Source: Tetragonia tetragonoides (taxonomy: Eukaryota > Streptophyta > Magnoliopsida > Caryophyllales > Aizoaceae). Taken from it: DNA of 64,000 bases. Location: NCBI GenBank assembly GCA_038025085.1, contig CM076142.1, positions 5,616,501 to 5,680,500 on the forward strand, read 5' to 3'. Below, in pieces: positions 11,707 to 22,719 of this stretch. The notes under the pieces were generated by a model. The model had not been told where the DNA came from, ran no database searches, and saw only the letters and a list, made by a program, of their open reading frames with translations. The position numbers and the translations under genes are program-made. Every line of letters begins with the position of its first letter. The first letter of the stretch is position 1.

Positions 11707-12749
11707 TTATCAAAACATAATTTGTTTGCAGTAAAACTCCTATAGTTTTGGTAATAGTGCATCATGTATGTACTTTGCACAGAATCTAGGCACACAAATT
11801 AATTATATGTTCCAATCCTATTAAAAAATAAAATTAAAAAGTAAATCTTTTTTGAAAGTACTATTTGAAATGAATCTAGCAAAAGTATACTTATGTTGTA
11901 AACTTTACAATTTTTCATTAATTAATGGTTAAAGTTAACAAACTTTGACTCCAAAAAGTCCAACATAAAGTTATTTGTGGTCCGGAGGAAAGACGTGCCA
12001 AGAAGGAAGAGGAAAGTAATCACTTATTCGTTCATGGTGAGTATTCTGTTACAATATGGAGCAATTGGCTGCACATATATCATAGCAGGAGAAGAGAATA
12101 ACCCAGATGTGAGTGTCTTACAATAAAATAAAGTGAGAGAGAAGACTAGCATATAAGTTGGTGGATTACTCCACCTAATACCAAGTGGTTTTAGAATAGA
12201 ACCCCACTAAGCTTCTGTGCAGTCTACACGTACCCCTCTACGTCCGAGCCTACAGGCGATAGGCACATTGAAGTTTTTAATGTGTATCTATAAAAGGAGA
12301 ATGTGTGGTCGTGTGGACAATTTGGTATATTACAATTTTGCGAGACGATAGGTCCAAAAGGACAAAAACCATTTCACAATTGTATTGTTAAATAGTGGCA
12401 TAATTCGACACACAACAAAAACAACCCAACAAAATCAGTTGTCATTTGTTGTTAATTTATTAGAATTAGTTTTATTGATTGGGGATTGGATACCAGATAT
12501 TCGCGCTTTTACAGAATGTTGATCCGTATCTGCGTCTCTTTTTTTTTTACTCAAATCGGATATCTATAATTCTGATTTAAAAAATAAATAAATAAGAATC
12601 AAGCCAGCGGATTAGGTTCACTCTACTCACCCTATATCACATGGATAATTAACTGAATGAAACTACATACTCTTATGTATTTGATGAATGACAAATTAAA
12701 ATGCAATCAATGAGCAGAGTAAAAATAGTGAAAATGAAGAGTACTTTAC
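11707..12749. other. Region where the CNL NB-ARC exon should be
   Basis: AT-rich sequence with no NB-ARC motif (kinase-2, GLPLA, MHD) that I can find in any minus-strand frame. Confidence 0.5.
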
Positions 12750-13272
12750 CAGCACCTCCCATGCCACATATGGCAAGAGCATCAACATTGTCATCTTTAA
12801 GTTTATCCAAGATTTTCTCCCGAAGCTTCTCTCTGGATTCCAACCCCTTCAAGTGTCGTCCTTTGACCTCCAGATCTGCTAGTCTAATCGGGCGAGTCAC
12901 CGGATCTGTCGGTGGTTGAGCAATTTTATCATCAATTTCACCGGCCTTGATCTTAGCCAATCGGCTCATCTCATAACGACGATACAAATTGAAGAAAATA
13001 AGGCCAAAGCAACATTGATCCCTTGCTTTTCTATAATCCTCATCTAAAAGCTTTTTTAGATCATCATCCTCCAACAGTTCCTCCACACTGCTAAGCCAAC
13101 CTTCAGCTTCCTTAGTAGGTTCTTCGACGTTCGTCTTGCCGGTCTCCAGTTTATCCTCGATGTCCTGCTTTCTGTACCCTAGAGTGTTACATTTTTGTTG
13201 TAGTTGTCCCATGTTTTGCTTGTAGCCTTTGATATAAGAGTAAGCATTTTTCAATCCACCGATGATGCAAAC
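12750..13272 (-). pseudogene. Coiled-coil exon of the CNL pseudogene up to the P-loop
   Basis: An open exon encodes a charged heptad-like region (LGYRKQDIEDKLETG), the EAEGWLSSVEELL segment usual in this class, and ends in the P-loop CGMGGAG, where a GTAAAG donor begins. Interrupting an NLR at the P-loop by an intron is known for this family. The exon continues 5' beyond the copia element at 17955-18013. Confidence 0.8.
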
Positions 13273-13589
13273 TGTTAGGAAATTCACTCCCTGACTGATG
13301 ACACTTACGAAAAACGATTTTTTAAAGACAACAATTCAAAGAAAATTATAAACCCACTCAGATGAAATAACACTTTTAACAAATGATAGATTAATTATCT
13401 CTCTACAAATCGTGACTTATATAATGTTTTCATTTGCTAAACAAAGTACAAAACTTATTTTAGTAAATCTATTCTAACCAATAAGCTGTGTGTTTATTTT
13501 GTAAGAAGCAATTATCCCCTTTCAAACTTTTGCTTTTCTATTTGTGGAATAGATAAATAATAGTGGTGAATATGAGTCATATATTAACA
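13273..13589 (-). repeat. 3' LTR of the copia element
   Basis: 317 bases beginning TG and ending CA, with six substitutions relative to the other LTR. Confidence 0.92.
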
Positions 13590-13603
13590 ATCTCCACCTT
13601 GGA
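13590..13603 (-). other. Polypurine tract of the copia element
   Basis: On the minus strand CCAAGGTGGAGAT directly precedes the 3' LTR, the usual plus-strand priming site. Confidence 0.7.
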
Positions 13604-13687
13604 TCATATTCTACGATGATTTCTTCATCTGTATCTGACCGGTGACTTTATTAATAATCAACCTTGACGAAGGTACTCCACCTGAAA

Positions 13688-16600
13688 TCATAACGAGGTA
13701 AAATGTATCATGTTCAAACAACGTTTGAACTTCTCTATTGGTACGGGCTTGGTTAGCATATCTGCGGCATTATCCTTAGTGTGAACCTTCTGTAAGCTTA
13801 TATCGCCCGAGCTTACCCATTCTCGAATTCTGTGATATCGAACATCGATATGTTTGGTTCTGGCATGAAATATTTGATTCTTTGCTAAATTTATAGCACT
13901 TTGACTATCACACTGTATCTGAACACTATCCTGCTTGAAACCAAGCTCCTTAACCAAACCTTTTAACCATAATGCCTCCTTACATGCTTCTGTTATCGCC
14001 ATGTATTCCGCCTCAGTCGTTGATAACGCTGCAGTAGACTGTAGTACTGACCTCCAACAAATGGGTCCTCCATTAAAACAAAACACGAACCCTGTCGTGG
14101 ATCTCCTGGAGTCTAAGTCTCCTGCATAATTTGAATCAACAAATCCTATGACCTCACTTCTTGCTCCATTACGATTAAACATGATCCCGTAATCTGTGGT
14201 ACCTGCTAGGTAGCGAAAAATCCATTTAACTGCATTCCAATGATCCTTTCCTGGATTCGCCATATACCTGCTTACCACACTGACTGCATGTGAGATATCT
14301 GGTCTTGTGCATATCATGGCATACATGAGGCAACCAACAGCATTTGCATATCGGACACGAGACATATACTCCACTTCATCCTCTGTACTCGGACAAGACT
14401 GTGAAGATAACTGAAAATGTGCACCAAGTGGTGAACTTACAGGTTTTGCTTTTTGCATACTAAACCTTTCCAGCACTTTCTGAACATATCCTCTCTGTGT
14501 CAACCATAATTTTCCAATTCTTCGATCCCTCTGGATCTCCATACCTAAGATCTTCTTGGCAGCTCCAAGATCTTTCATGTCAAACTCTCTGCTTAATAAT
14601 GTCTTCAAGTGGATAATGCTCTCTAGATTCTTAGAGGCAATCAACATATCATCCACATAGAGAGTTAACAACAATAGAGAATCGTCCTCAAGCTTTCAAA
14701 AGTAAACACAAGGATCATACTCACACCTGGAGTAACCGTATGTTGTCATGAATACATCGAAACGCTTATACCACTGACGAGGTGATTGCTTCAAACCATA
14801 TAAAGACTTTTGCAATCTGCATACTAAGTCTTCTTTTCCTGAATCCTTGAAGCCTTCTGGTTGTTGCATATAGATTACTTCTTCTAAATCACCATGGAGG
14901 AAGGCTGTCTTCACATCCAGTTGTCTCCGAGAGCGCTTCCTTCTTCCTGTACACCCACTTGCAACCTATTGCTTTAGAACCCTTAGGAAGTTTAACTAAC
15001 TCCCAAGTCTGGTTCTTCTGGAGAGATTCCATCTCCTCTGTCATGGCAGTCACCCACTTACCATTGTCATCCGAACTTATGGCTTCTCTGTAAGTGTCTG
15101 GTTCTCCATTGCCCGTCATTAACGCAAAAGCGACCGTATCTTCAAAGCCTAACCTTTGTACTGGCTTGATGGTGCGTCTGACTCTGTCTCTTGCAAGCAT
15201 GTATGTATCTCCTGGTTGCACTGTGGGTTGTTCCTCTATAACTTCATCTAAAACTAGCTCATCCTCTAGTTCCTTCTCCTGCGACTCTGCTCCTAGTTCC
15301 TCTTGAACTTCAGAGTTGCGGCTATCTACCTCAATAGTTAGTTTTGGCTTTTCACTAACTATTTCTTCTTCGTTTATCTGTTTATTCAACATTTGTTTCT
15401 CGTTGAATACAACATTTCTACTCACTACTTTCTTCCTACTCACAGGATCCCATAACCTATAACCCTTAACCCCGTCTTCATAACCAAGGAATATGCATTC
15501 CTTTGACTTAGGATCAAGCTTGGATCTCTCTGGACTTTGTATATGAACGTAAGCTGGGCAACCGAATACTTTCAAAACTGAAAAGTCTACTGGCTTTCCT
15601 GACCACACTTCTTCTGGAATCTTGTGATCTATCCCAGCTGATGGTGAGCGGTTGATTAGATAACAGGTTGTGTTAACTGCTTCAGCCCAAAACTTCTTTG
15701 GCAAGCCTGCATTTAATCTCATGCATCTGGCTCGCTCTAGCAATGTCCTATTCATCCTTTCAGCTACTCCATTTTGCTGTGGAGTTCTTTTAACGGAGAA
15801 ATGTCTGATGATATCCTCATCTTTACAAAGCTCTAAGAACCTAGTTTTCTTGAACTCCGTTCCATTGTCTGACCTAAAGTATTTCAATTTCTTCCCCGTC
15901 TGGTTTTCAACCCTGGCTTTCCACTGCCTAAAAATATCGAAAACCTCTGACTTGTGTTTCATAAAATATACTCATACCTTCCTGGAATAGTCGTCTATGA
16001 AACTGACAAAATACTGCGCTCCTCCAATGGACACATCCGTTATTGGACCCCACACGTCTGAATGAACATAATCAAGGACACCTTTGCTTGTATGAACTCC
16101 TACTTTGAAGCTAACTCGCCTCTGCTTTCCATACAAGCAAAACTTGCAGAATTCTAACTTACATGTTTTCACACCTTGTAGCAACCCCCTCTTGTGCAGT
16201 TCTCTCATGCCTGCTTCACTAAGGTGGCCTAGCCGTTTATGCCACAAGTCTGTGTCATCATTCTTGGCTTCTTCTGAAGTAGAGACCGCTGCTCCACCTT
16301 CAATTGTAGTCCCTATTAACCTGTAAAGGTTACCCATCTTCTGGCCCTTCATGATTATCATTGAGCCTTTGCAGATGTTCATGATTCCACCTCTGATCGA
16401 GGCTGTACAACCTGATGAATCAAGCGTACCCATGGATATCAGGTTTTTCCTTAGATCTGGAATATACCTAACATTCCCCAATGTTCTCACCATACCATCA
16501 AACATTTTAATTCTGATTGTTCCGACTCCTGCAACCTTGAAAGCAGCATCATTGCCCATTAACACGGTTCCAGTACTACATGGTGTTAATGTCTCGAACC

Positions 16601-17636
16601 AATCCCTATTTGGGCACATGTGGAACGTGCACCCGGAATCAATGAACCAATCTCTCCGAGATGTGTCATCTTGAACTGAAAGTAAATTTCCTGAATCCTC
16701 TCTAGCAGCTGCAACATATAATTCTGCTTCATTATTGTCGCTGACATGTGCGACATGAGCATAATTTCCTGGTCTCCTGTCACTTCTTGTTTCACCCGTG
16801 TCTTTCCTGAAGTTTGGACATTGGTTCTTGTAATGTCCCTTCTCATGACAACGGAAACATTCAATCTGTGACTTGTCTCGATTCCTAATGTGAGACTTTG
16901 ACCGTGCTCTACCTCGTCTTGAACTCTGTTCTCGAGATTGACTCCTGCCACGTCCAGCTGACCTGGCTACGTAACCTTCACCTTGACTGTTGGAATTCGT
17001 ACTTCTGAATCTATCTGCGTCCAACAGCGCTGACGTTACGTCATCAACTGATAAGGTGCTCTTCCCAACGAGTAGAGTCGTTTGAAGTATTGAGAATGAC
17101 TCTGGAAGAGAGGAGAGTAACAATAAGGCCTTGTCTTCTTCTTCAAGTTTGACGTCAATGTTCAATAATTGAGTAGTCAACCGACAGAACTCATTTATGT
17201 GATCATTGAGATCTGAACCTTCCCGCATTCTTAGCTGATACAGATCCTTCTTCAAATACAATCTGTTTGAAAGAGACTTGGACATATAAACATTTTCCAA
17301 TTTCTCCCACAAATCTTTGGCAGACGTTTTCGTCAAAACTTGATATTTGATTTGCGGTACCAAACTTAACCTGATACAGGACACGGCTTTCGCCTCTAAC
17401 TCTTCCCATTCATCATCCTTCATAGTGTCTGGTTTATTCTCTTTTCCTTTCAATGCCTTTAGAAGTCCTTGCTGAACCAATATGTCCTTCACAGTACTTT
17501 GCCAAATGCTAAAATTGGATTTACCATCAAATGGCTCAATATCGTATTTCGCCGTGCTGGTCGACATTCTGTATTGTGGAATTTCAAAAAAATTTGAAAC
17601 TTGATAATGCCCTTGCACCTGGAGCTCTGATACCAC
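13688..17636 (-). pseudogene. Copia gag-pol polyprotein, disrupted
   Basis: The reading frame opens at 17636 or at a downstream Met. Seen in order: gag, the zinc knuckle CFRCHEKGHYKNQC (about 16870-16830), the protease DSG (about 16650), GAG-pre-integrase (about 16220), the integrase core, reverse transcriptase with YVDD (about 14655) and RNase H ending near 13688. Breaks: an in-frame TGA near 15972 in the integrase, a deletion of part of the reverse transcriptase near 14920 that also shifts the frame, and an in-frame TGA near 14696. It cannot give a full polyprotein. Confidence 0.9.
17624..17635 (-). other. Primer binding site of the copia element
   Basis: On the minus strand TGGTATCAGAGC begins two bases after the 5' LTR. 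It is complementary to the 3' end of initiator tRNA-Met. Confidence 0.9.
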
Positions 17637-17637
17637 T

Positions 17638-17954
17638 TGTTAGGAAATTCACTCCCTGACTGACGACACTTACGAAAAACGATTTTTTAAAGACAACAAT
17701 TCAAAGAAAATTATAAACCCACTCAGATGAAACAACACTTTTAACAAATGATAGATTAATTATCTCTCTACAAATCGTGACTTATATAATGTTTTCATTT
17801 GCTAAACAAAGTACAAAACTTATTTTAGTAAATCTATTCTAACCAATAAGCTGTGTGTTTATTTTATAAGAAGCAATTATCCCCTTTCAAACTTTTGTTT
17901 TTCTATTTGTGGAATAGATAAATAATAGTGGTGAATATGAGCCATATATGAACA
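17638..17954 (-). repeat. 5' LTR of the copia element
   Basis: 317 bases, TG...CA, next to the primer binding site. Confidence 0.92.
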
Positions 17955-18013
17955 CAAACTTTCACCAGCTCCTTCCCCACTTCCTTTCCGAATTCACCCA
18001 AACATGGTATCAT
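17955..18013 (-). pseudogene. First codons of the CNL pseudogene, cut off by the copia element
   Basis: From an ATG at 18013 the minus strand reads MIPCLGEFGKEVGKELVKV and runs into the LTR at 17954. Counting one copy of the caaac duplication, the same frame continues at 13267 with CIIGGLKNAYSY. This shows the insertion point is inside the original coding exon. Confidence 0.8.
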
Positions 18014-19413
18014 TCTTTCTCTCCTTAATTTCAGTTGCTGGCCTAATTCAATAAAAATGTCTACTTTATTGCAGTGCCGGAGTCAGAAAAATGGAGTCAC
18101 TTACCACTAACATGTAGGACAAATCTATAACATTGTATGAAAAAAGTTATTTTACACAAGAACTTTTTAAGAAAATCCGGCGAAGTGGATTCCATTGAAT
18201 TCATAACTCAATGTATAGATTAGACATTGCTTTATTGCAATAACTGCTCATAATAAATCATGCTATATTTTTCTGGTACAGAAGTAATACAGTATTAATA
18301 ACATTACAGTACCCAGCAAAAGCAACACAATTGGGTAGAAAAATCTAAATGTCTCCCTAAATGACTTGTCTGGTTTAATTCTAATGTCTACTTTAACTTT
18401 ACCGTTCAAACAATGCTTTCTACTTTTAATGATAATGGAAAAAAGAAAAAAAAAAAAAAAAAAACTTATGGAAACACAGCAAAATGCAACGCACAAAGAA
18501 GAGATAACATGAATCTGAAACAATGGCAGATACAAATATTGACCAGGGAAAGCACAAAACGAGGGAAAGAAGAAAAATAGAGAAAGAAGGGTTTAAGATG
18601 CAAACCAATAAACTGCTTTGCTGCTTCAGCTCCTCGCTTTGCGAAACTCACTCACCAATCTCTTTTCAGATCAAGGGTCCGATTTCCCTATATAATATGG
18701 TTTCTTCGTTTTAAGTCGAGATTTTTTCAAATGGTAATTGGTGTCTTGGTGTGTAATGCAGTAGCCAGGCATTAAACAATTCTCCACCCAACCCAATAGG
18801 AGGCACGTGCAGCACCATACCCTAGTATAGACTCTTGTCTTATTTGATGGCAGACAAGAATCTACATAAACAATGCCAACTGTGTGAGGGTACGTTGTTG
18901 AATTTTTGAAATATTTAGGGACATGAAATATATATTTAAAAAGATTTAGACCATTAGTCCACTGTGGACTAAGTCCACACGAGTTTTTGTATCCAACATA
19001 AGGGGGTGAGAAGTAACGAGAGATAAAATAGGAAATGAGTCTCAAACATGATATCATACTATATAAGGAAACGTAGCGATTACGATAGGCCAATAAAGAA
19101 AAGCGTAAAGATTTTCAGAGGGAGTATGAGAGGACATAGCAAAATTTACCTCTACTATAGTATTAATTTTGGAAAAGTTTATTGGATAAGACAATCAAAA
19201 ATAATACTCCAAAATGCAATATTTTTTTTGTGCTTTTTAGTCTAAAGCTAATACTTTTTTTTAATTATGTAATTGTCGTGTCATAATGAGACTAACTTAA
19301 ACAAGTTTTTGGGAATAATAGCAAAGAATTTTAGGAATATAATTAGTTGATTATTGAAATGTCTACAATATGGATAAAATTAAAAGCTTCCTTTGTTGTT
19401 ATTTTGAATGTAG
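18014..19413. other. Intergenic between CNL start and GH32 copy 3
   Basis: No GH32 exon 1 (RTGFHFQP) or mini-exon found. It holds the presumed CNL promoter and a poly-A run near 18447-18464. Confidence 0.55.
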
Positions 19414-21775
19414 GGCCCATGATATACAAGGGAATATATCACATATTTTACCAGCTTTACCCTTGTGCACCCACTTGGAACATTGGGATAGTATGGGCTC
19501 ACTCAACATCAACCGATCTAATTAATTGGACACCACAACCATTTGCTCTTATACCATCAGAACCTTATGACATTAATGGTTGTTGGTCTGGATCTGTTAC
19601 TATACTTCCTGGTGATAAACCAGCAATCCTATACACTGGTGGTGATACAAAAGGCAACCAACTCCAAAATTTAGCCATACCTAAAGACTTATCTGATCCT
19701 TATCTTAAGGAATGGGTTAAGGTACCTCAAAATCCAGTAATTGTAAGCACAAAAGAGAACAAAATCAATACCACTTCCTTTAGAGATCCATCCACTGCAT
19801 GGCTATTACCGGATGGCACGTGGCGGATGGTCATTGGAAGCCAAGATGGCGAACGAGGATTGGCTATTTTATTTACCAGTGACAATTTTGTAGATTGGAC
19901 TAAAGGTGAACACCCTCTTCATTCAGTTGAAGGTAATGGAATGTGGGAGTGTCCTGATTTTTTCCCGGTTTATGTTGGGAGGTCGTTAGGTGCTTATATA
20001 TCGGAACTTGGTCCAAACGTGAAGCATGTACTTAAAGTGAGTATCTATAATACTCAATACGAGTACTACACAATTGGGACGTATGACACTAATAAGGACA
20101 TCTATATACCTGATGAAGGCTCGATCGAGAGTGATTTAGGGTTGAGGTGTGATTATGGAAAATATTATGCTTCAAAGAGCTTCTTTGATAGCAAGACTAG
20201 TCGTAGAATCACATGGGGTTGGATTAATGAATCATCTATCCAAGCAGATGATATCAAAAAGGGATGGTCTGGGATTCAGGTACATAGCAAATAGTTTGAC
20301 ACTTAAATTGAGAAGTATTTGACATATACCATTATCTCATTGTTTGTAAGTATGGTGTTGTTTTAGGCAATTCCAAGGACAATTGTGCTTGACCACAATG
20401 GCAAACAATTGGTGCAATGGCCAGTCACAGAAGTGGAAATCTTACGGGAAAATCAAGTAGACTTTGGTTCTCAAGTAATCAAAGGAGGATCACTATATGA
20501 AATGTCTGGAATCACTGCCTCACAGGTAAGTAAATCTTAGCTTTTTCTTGATTTCATTTGTTTGTTTCGTTTATGTGCATATATTTAAGTGGCAGATCAA
20601 ATCTGTTTGAAACCAACTAACAAAAAAATAAGGTCACTATTTAGAAAAATAGAGGTCGCTTATTACAAGCCGTAGATCAAATGACCCTATCTCAGCAAAA
20701 AGTTACGATTAAAGCTTCTTTGTGATACAAGTGTATAATACGGAGTATCTTGTACAAATATAGGCGGATGTGGAAATTTCATTCAAGGTACCAGAGTTGA
20801 GGGATGTTGAGGAGTTGGATCCAAGTTGGACCAACCCACAAATTTTGTGCGCTAGAAAAGGAGCATCCACTCAAGGTGGGCTTGGACCCTTTGGACTGCT
20901 CACACTGGCTTCTAAGGGCTTAGAAGAATACACTGCTGTTTTCTTCAGAGTTTTCAAGGCCCCAGACAAATATGTGGTTCTAATGTGCAGCGACCAAAGC
21001 AGGTCAAGTTCACTTTGCCTTTGTTAATGGTTAGTCACAATGAGATGTAGTATTAAACTAAGTTTCTAAGATGATATTTTGTCTGTTTTATTGTGCAGAT
21101 CATCTCTAAATCCAACTACAGATAAGCTAGATTATGGGACTTTTATGAATGTTGATCCTACAAATGATGAACTCACTCTAAGAATTTTGGTAAATAAAAC
21201 TCATCTATTTATATTAACTCACAGAAAAATGGGTCACTTTTTAGAAATGTGGGATCACTTATGGTGAGTAGTGACCCTTGTTTTACTCAAAAGTGACTCA
21301 TGTCTCACCAAAGGTTACAGAAAGACAGTCTTATAGACGTTTTGTGTTTATATTTTGAGACAAAATAGTTCATTAATGAATACAAATATAAGACATATTT
21401 TGAGGATTGAGAAATTATACAAACATACAGAAAATCACATTTTACACTTTTTCGTCAGAACTTTTTACCAACCAATTAAAACTTATAGAAATTGACAATG
21501 CTCATGACATCTATCTATGTTGTTAACAGATTGATCACTCAGTAATAGAGAGCTTTGGTGCAAAGGGTAAAAACTGCATAACTGCTAGAGTTTATCCGAC
21601 ATTGGCAATTCATGAGAAAGCGCACTTGTACGCCTTCAACAATGGAACAGCTGATGTCAAGATTACTTCAGTCACTGCATGGAGTATGAAGAAGGCGCAA
21701 ATTAATCAACCAGAAGAGTTTAACTACAACATGGCTTATTGTGCCAAGAACAAGGAGCAGAAGGATGAGCTATGA
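19414..21775 (+). pseudogene. GH32 FEH/invertase-like copy 3, missing 5' exons, KDEL C-terminus
   Basis: Exons 19414-20279, 20367-20525, 20764-21002, 21099-21189 and 21530-21775 are all open and have normal splice borders. They cover GPMIYKG to the stop (about 533 codons). The signal-peptide exon and the mini-exon with the NDPNG nucleophile are not found upstream, where the CNL gene lies instead, so the product would lack the catalytic nucleophile and targeting. FRDP and WECPDF are intact. The sucrose-binding pair is SIYNTQ instead of SLDDTK, which points to FEH-like ancestry shared with copy 4. The C-terminal extension ends KNKEQKDEL, a canonical ER-retention tetrapeptide. The absence of stops or frameshifts suggests recent truncation, or that a distant 5' exon exists. 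Confidence 0.75.
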
Positions 21776-22638
21776 TGTGTTAATTGGGCGATCTTGTATG
21801 GCTAAGTGATCCATTTCCAATTTGAACTATTTGGTCACTTGACCAATTGTGTATTATGTATCAAGCTGATCGATATGTGTTGTCTAGTAATTGCTCTTCA
21901 ACTAAAAGTTTAAGATGATGATTGAAGTTCGATTATAGTTTCATGTCCTTTTACTTTAAACTGAAGCCGATAGGTGTTTGGATTAGTTTGATATAACCGG
22001 ATTGAGAGATAAGTACAGGAAATTAGAAAGGAGGGGTGAGAATGAAATCAATCAAAAAAGTTCATACTTTGTAATATAAATTTTCCATCATCGATCACAT
22101 ACAGAGTACTTGGTTTCAAACTTACTCCCTATGAGTTGGTAGACAAGGTTATGGGTTTGATTCCTCATCCAATTTTTAGGAATTATATCAGAAAATTTGT
22201 AGTGTTTCAGTAACACCAACTCATCAAGGACAGTAGGTGTTACCCACCACTAATATTGCTCCAACTCATCAATTACACCCACGTTGGAATAGCACTTAAA
22301 TCCTTTAACGGAGGCAAACGTGGTGAAATATCAATCCCCTTTCCCGAAAAAAAAGAGACCAACTGCTCAGAAGAAAATTACTCGTACCTGACAAGGACAG
22401 ATGTACTAGGTAGCATGTACTCAACAATCAGATGTGCTAAATTAACCCCTGCTCGTCAGATCATGCACATGTTTGAGTGCTTCAGCAATGGATCTATGTT
22501 CTCTAATTACTTAATTAAATAATCATAATCATAATCATAATAATATTAGTATTGTACTTGTAATTACAGATCATTGACTTGGGCAATTGTGATAACAATT
22601 GGTCTTTAATATTATACTCCCCAAGTCTGATTCATCAA
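21776..22638. other. Intergenic between GH32 copies 3 and 4
   Basis: No gene seen. At about 22120-22365 a tRNA-like GAGTTGGTAGACAAGG and GGGTTTGATTCC spacing followed by an A-run hints at an old SINE. I could not delimit it with a target duplication. Confidence 0.4.
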
Positions 22639-22648
22639 CTATAAAATA
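22639..22648 (+). promoter_or_regulatory. TATA box of GH32 copy 4
   Basis: CTATAAAATA lies about 80 bases before the copy 4 ATG. Confidence 0.6.
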
Positions 22649-22719
22649 CCAGTCATCAGAACCTCCTAAGTAATTTACCAACTACCACAGTGTCCACAGA
22701 AAACAAATAAAAACCAGCA

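Larger units (their letters stand above)
13273..17954 (-). mobile_element. Complete Ty1/copia LTR retrotransposon (defective)
   Basis: A 4682-base element on the minus strand with 317-base TG...CA LTRs at 13273-13589 and 17638-17954. They differ at 6 positions (about 1.9%), so the insertion is fairly recent. A perfect 5-base duplication (caaac) lies at 13268-13272 and 17955-17959. The tRNA-Met primer site and polypurine tract are in place. Domain order is gag with CCHC knuckle, protease, integrase, reverse transcriptase, RNase H, as in copia. The polyprotein is interrupted by two stop codons and a reverse-transcriptase deletion with frame change, so it is not autonomous. It lies inside the CNL coding exon. 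Confidence 0.95.
6748..18013 (-). pseudogene. CC-NBS-LRR disease resistance gene, broken
   Basis: The gene reads from 18013 down to 6748. Recognisable parts are the first codons (18013-17955), the rest of the coiled-coil exon up to the P-loop (13272-12750), an LRR-start exon (about 10690-10359), a frameshifted LRR exon (about 10313-9560) and a terminal LRR exon (7824-6748). It resembles the RPS2/At4g27190-like class of CNL immune receptors, which sense pathogen effectors. It cannot make a normal receptor. A copia element splits the first exon, no NB-ARC exon lies between 12750 and 10703, and several frameshifts and stops disrupt the LRR. The introns also hold a MULE-like element, a SINE fragment and a MITE. 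Confidence 0.85.

Noticed and set aside
19347..19413. In-frame Met upstream of GH32 copy 3 as a true start
   Set aside because: The stretch is intron-like (ends ttgaatgtag) and lacks the family's signal peptide, RTGFHFQP and NDPNG sequences.
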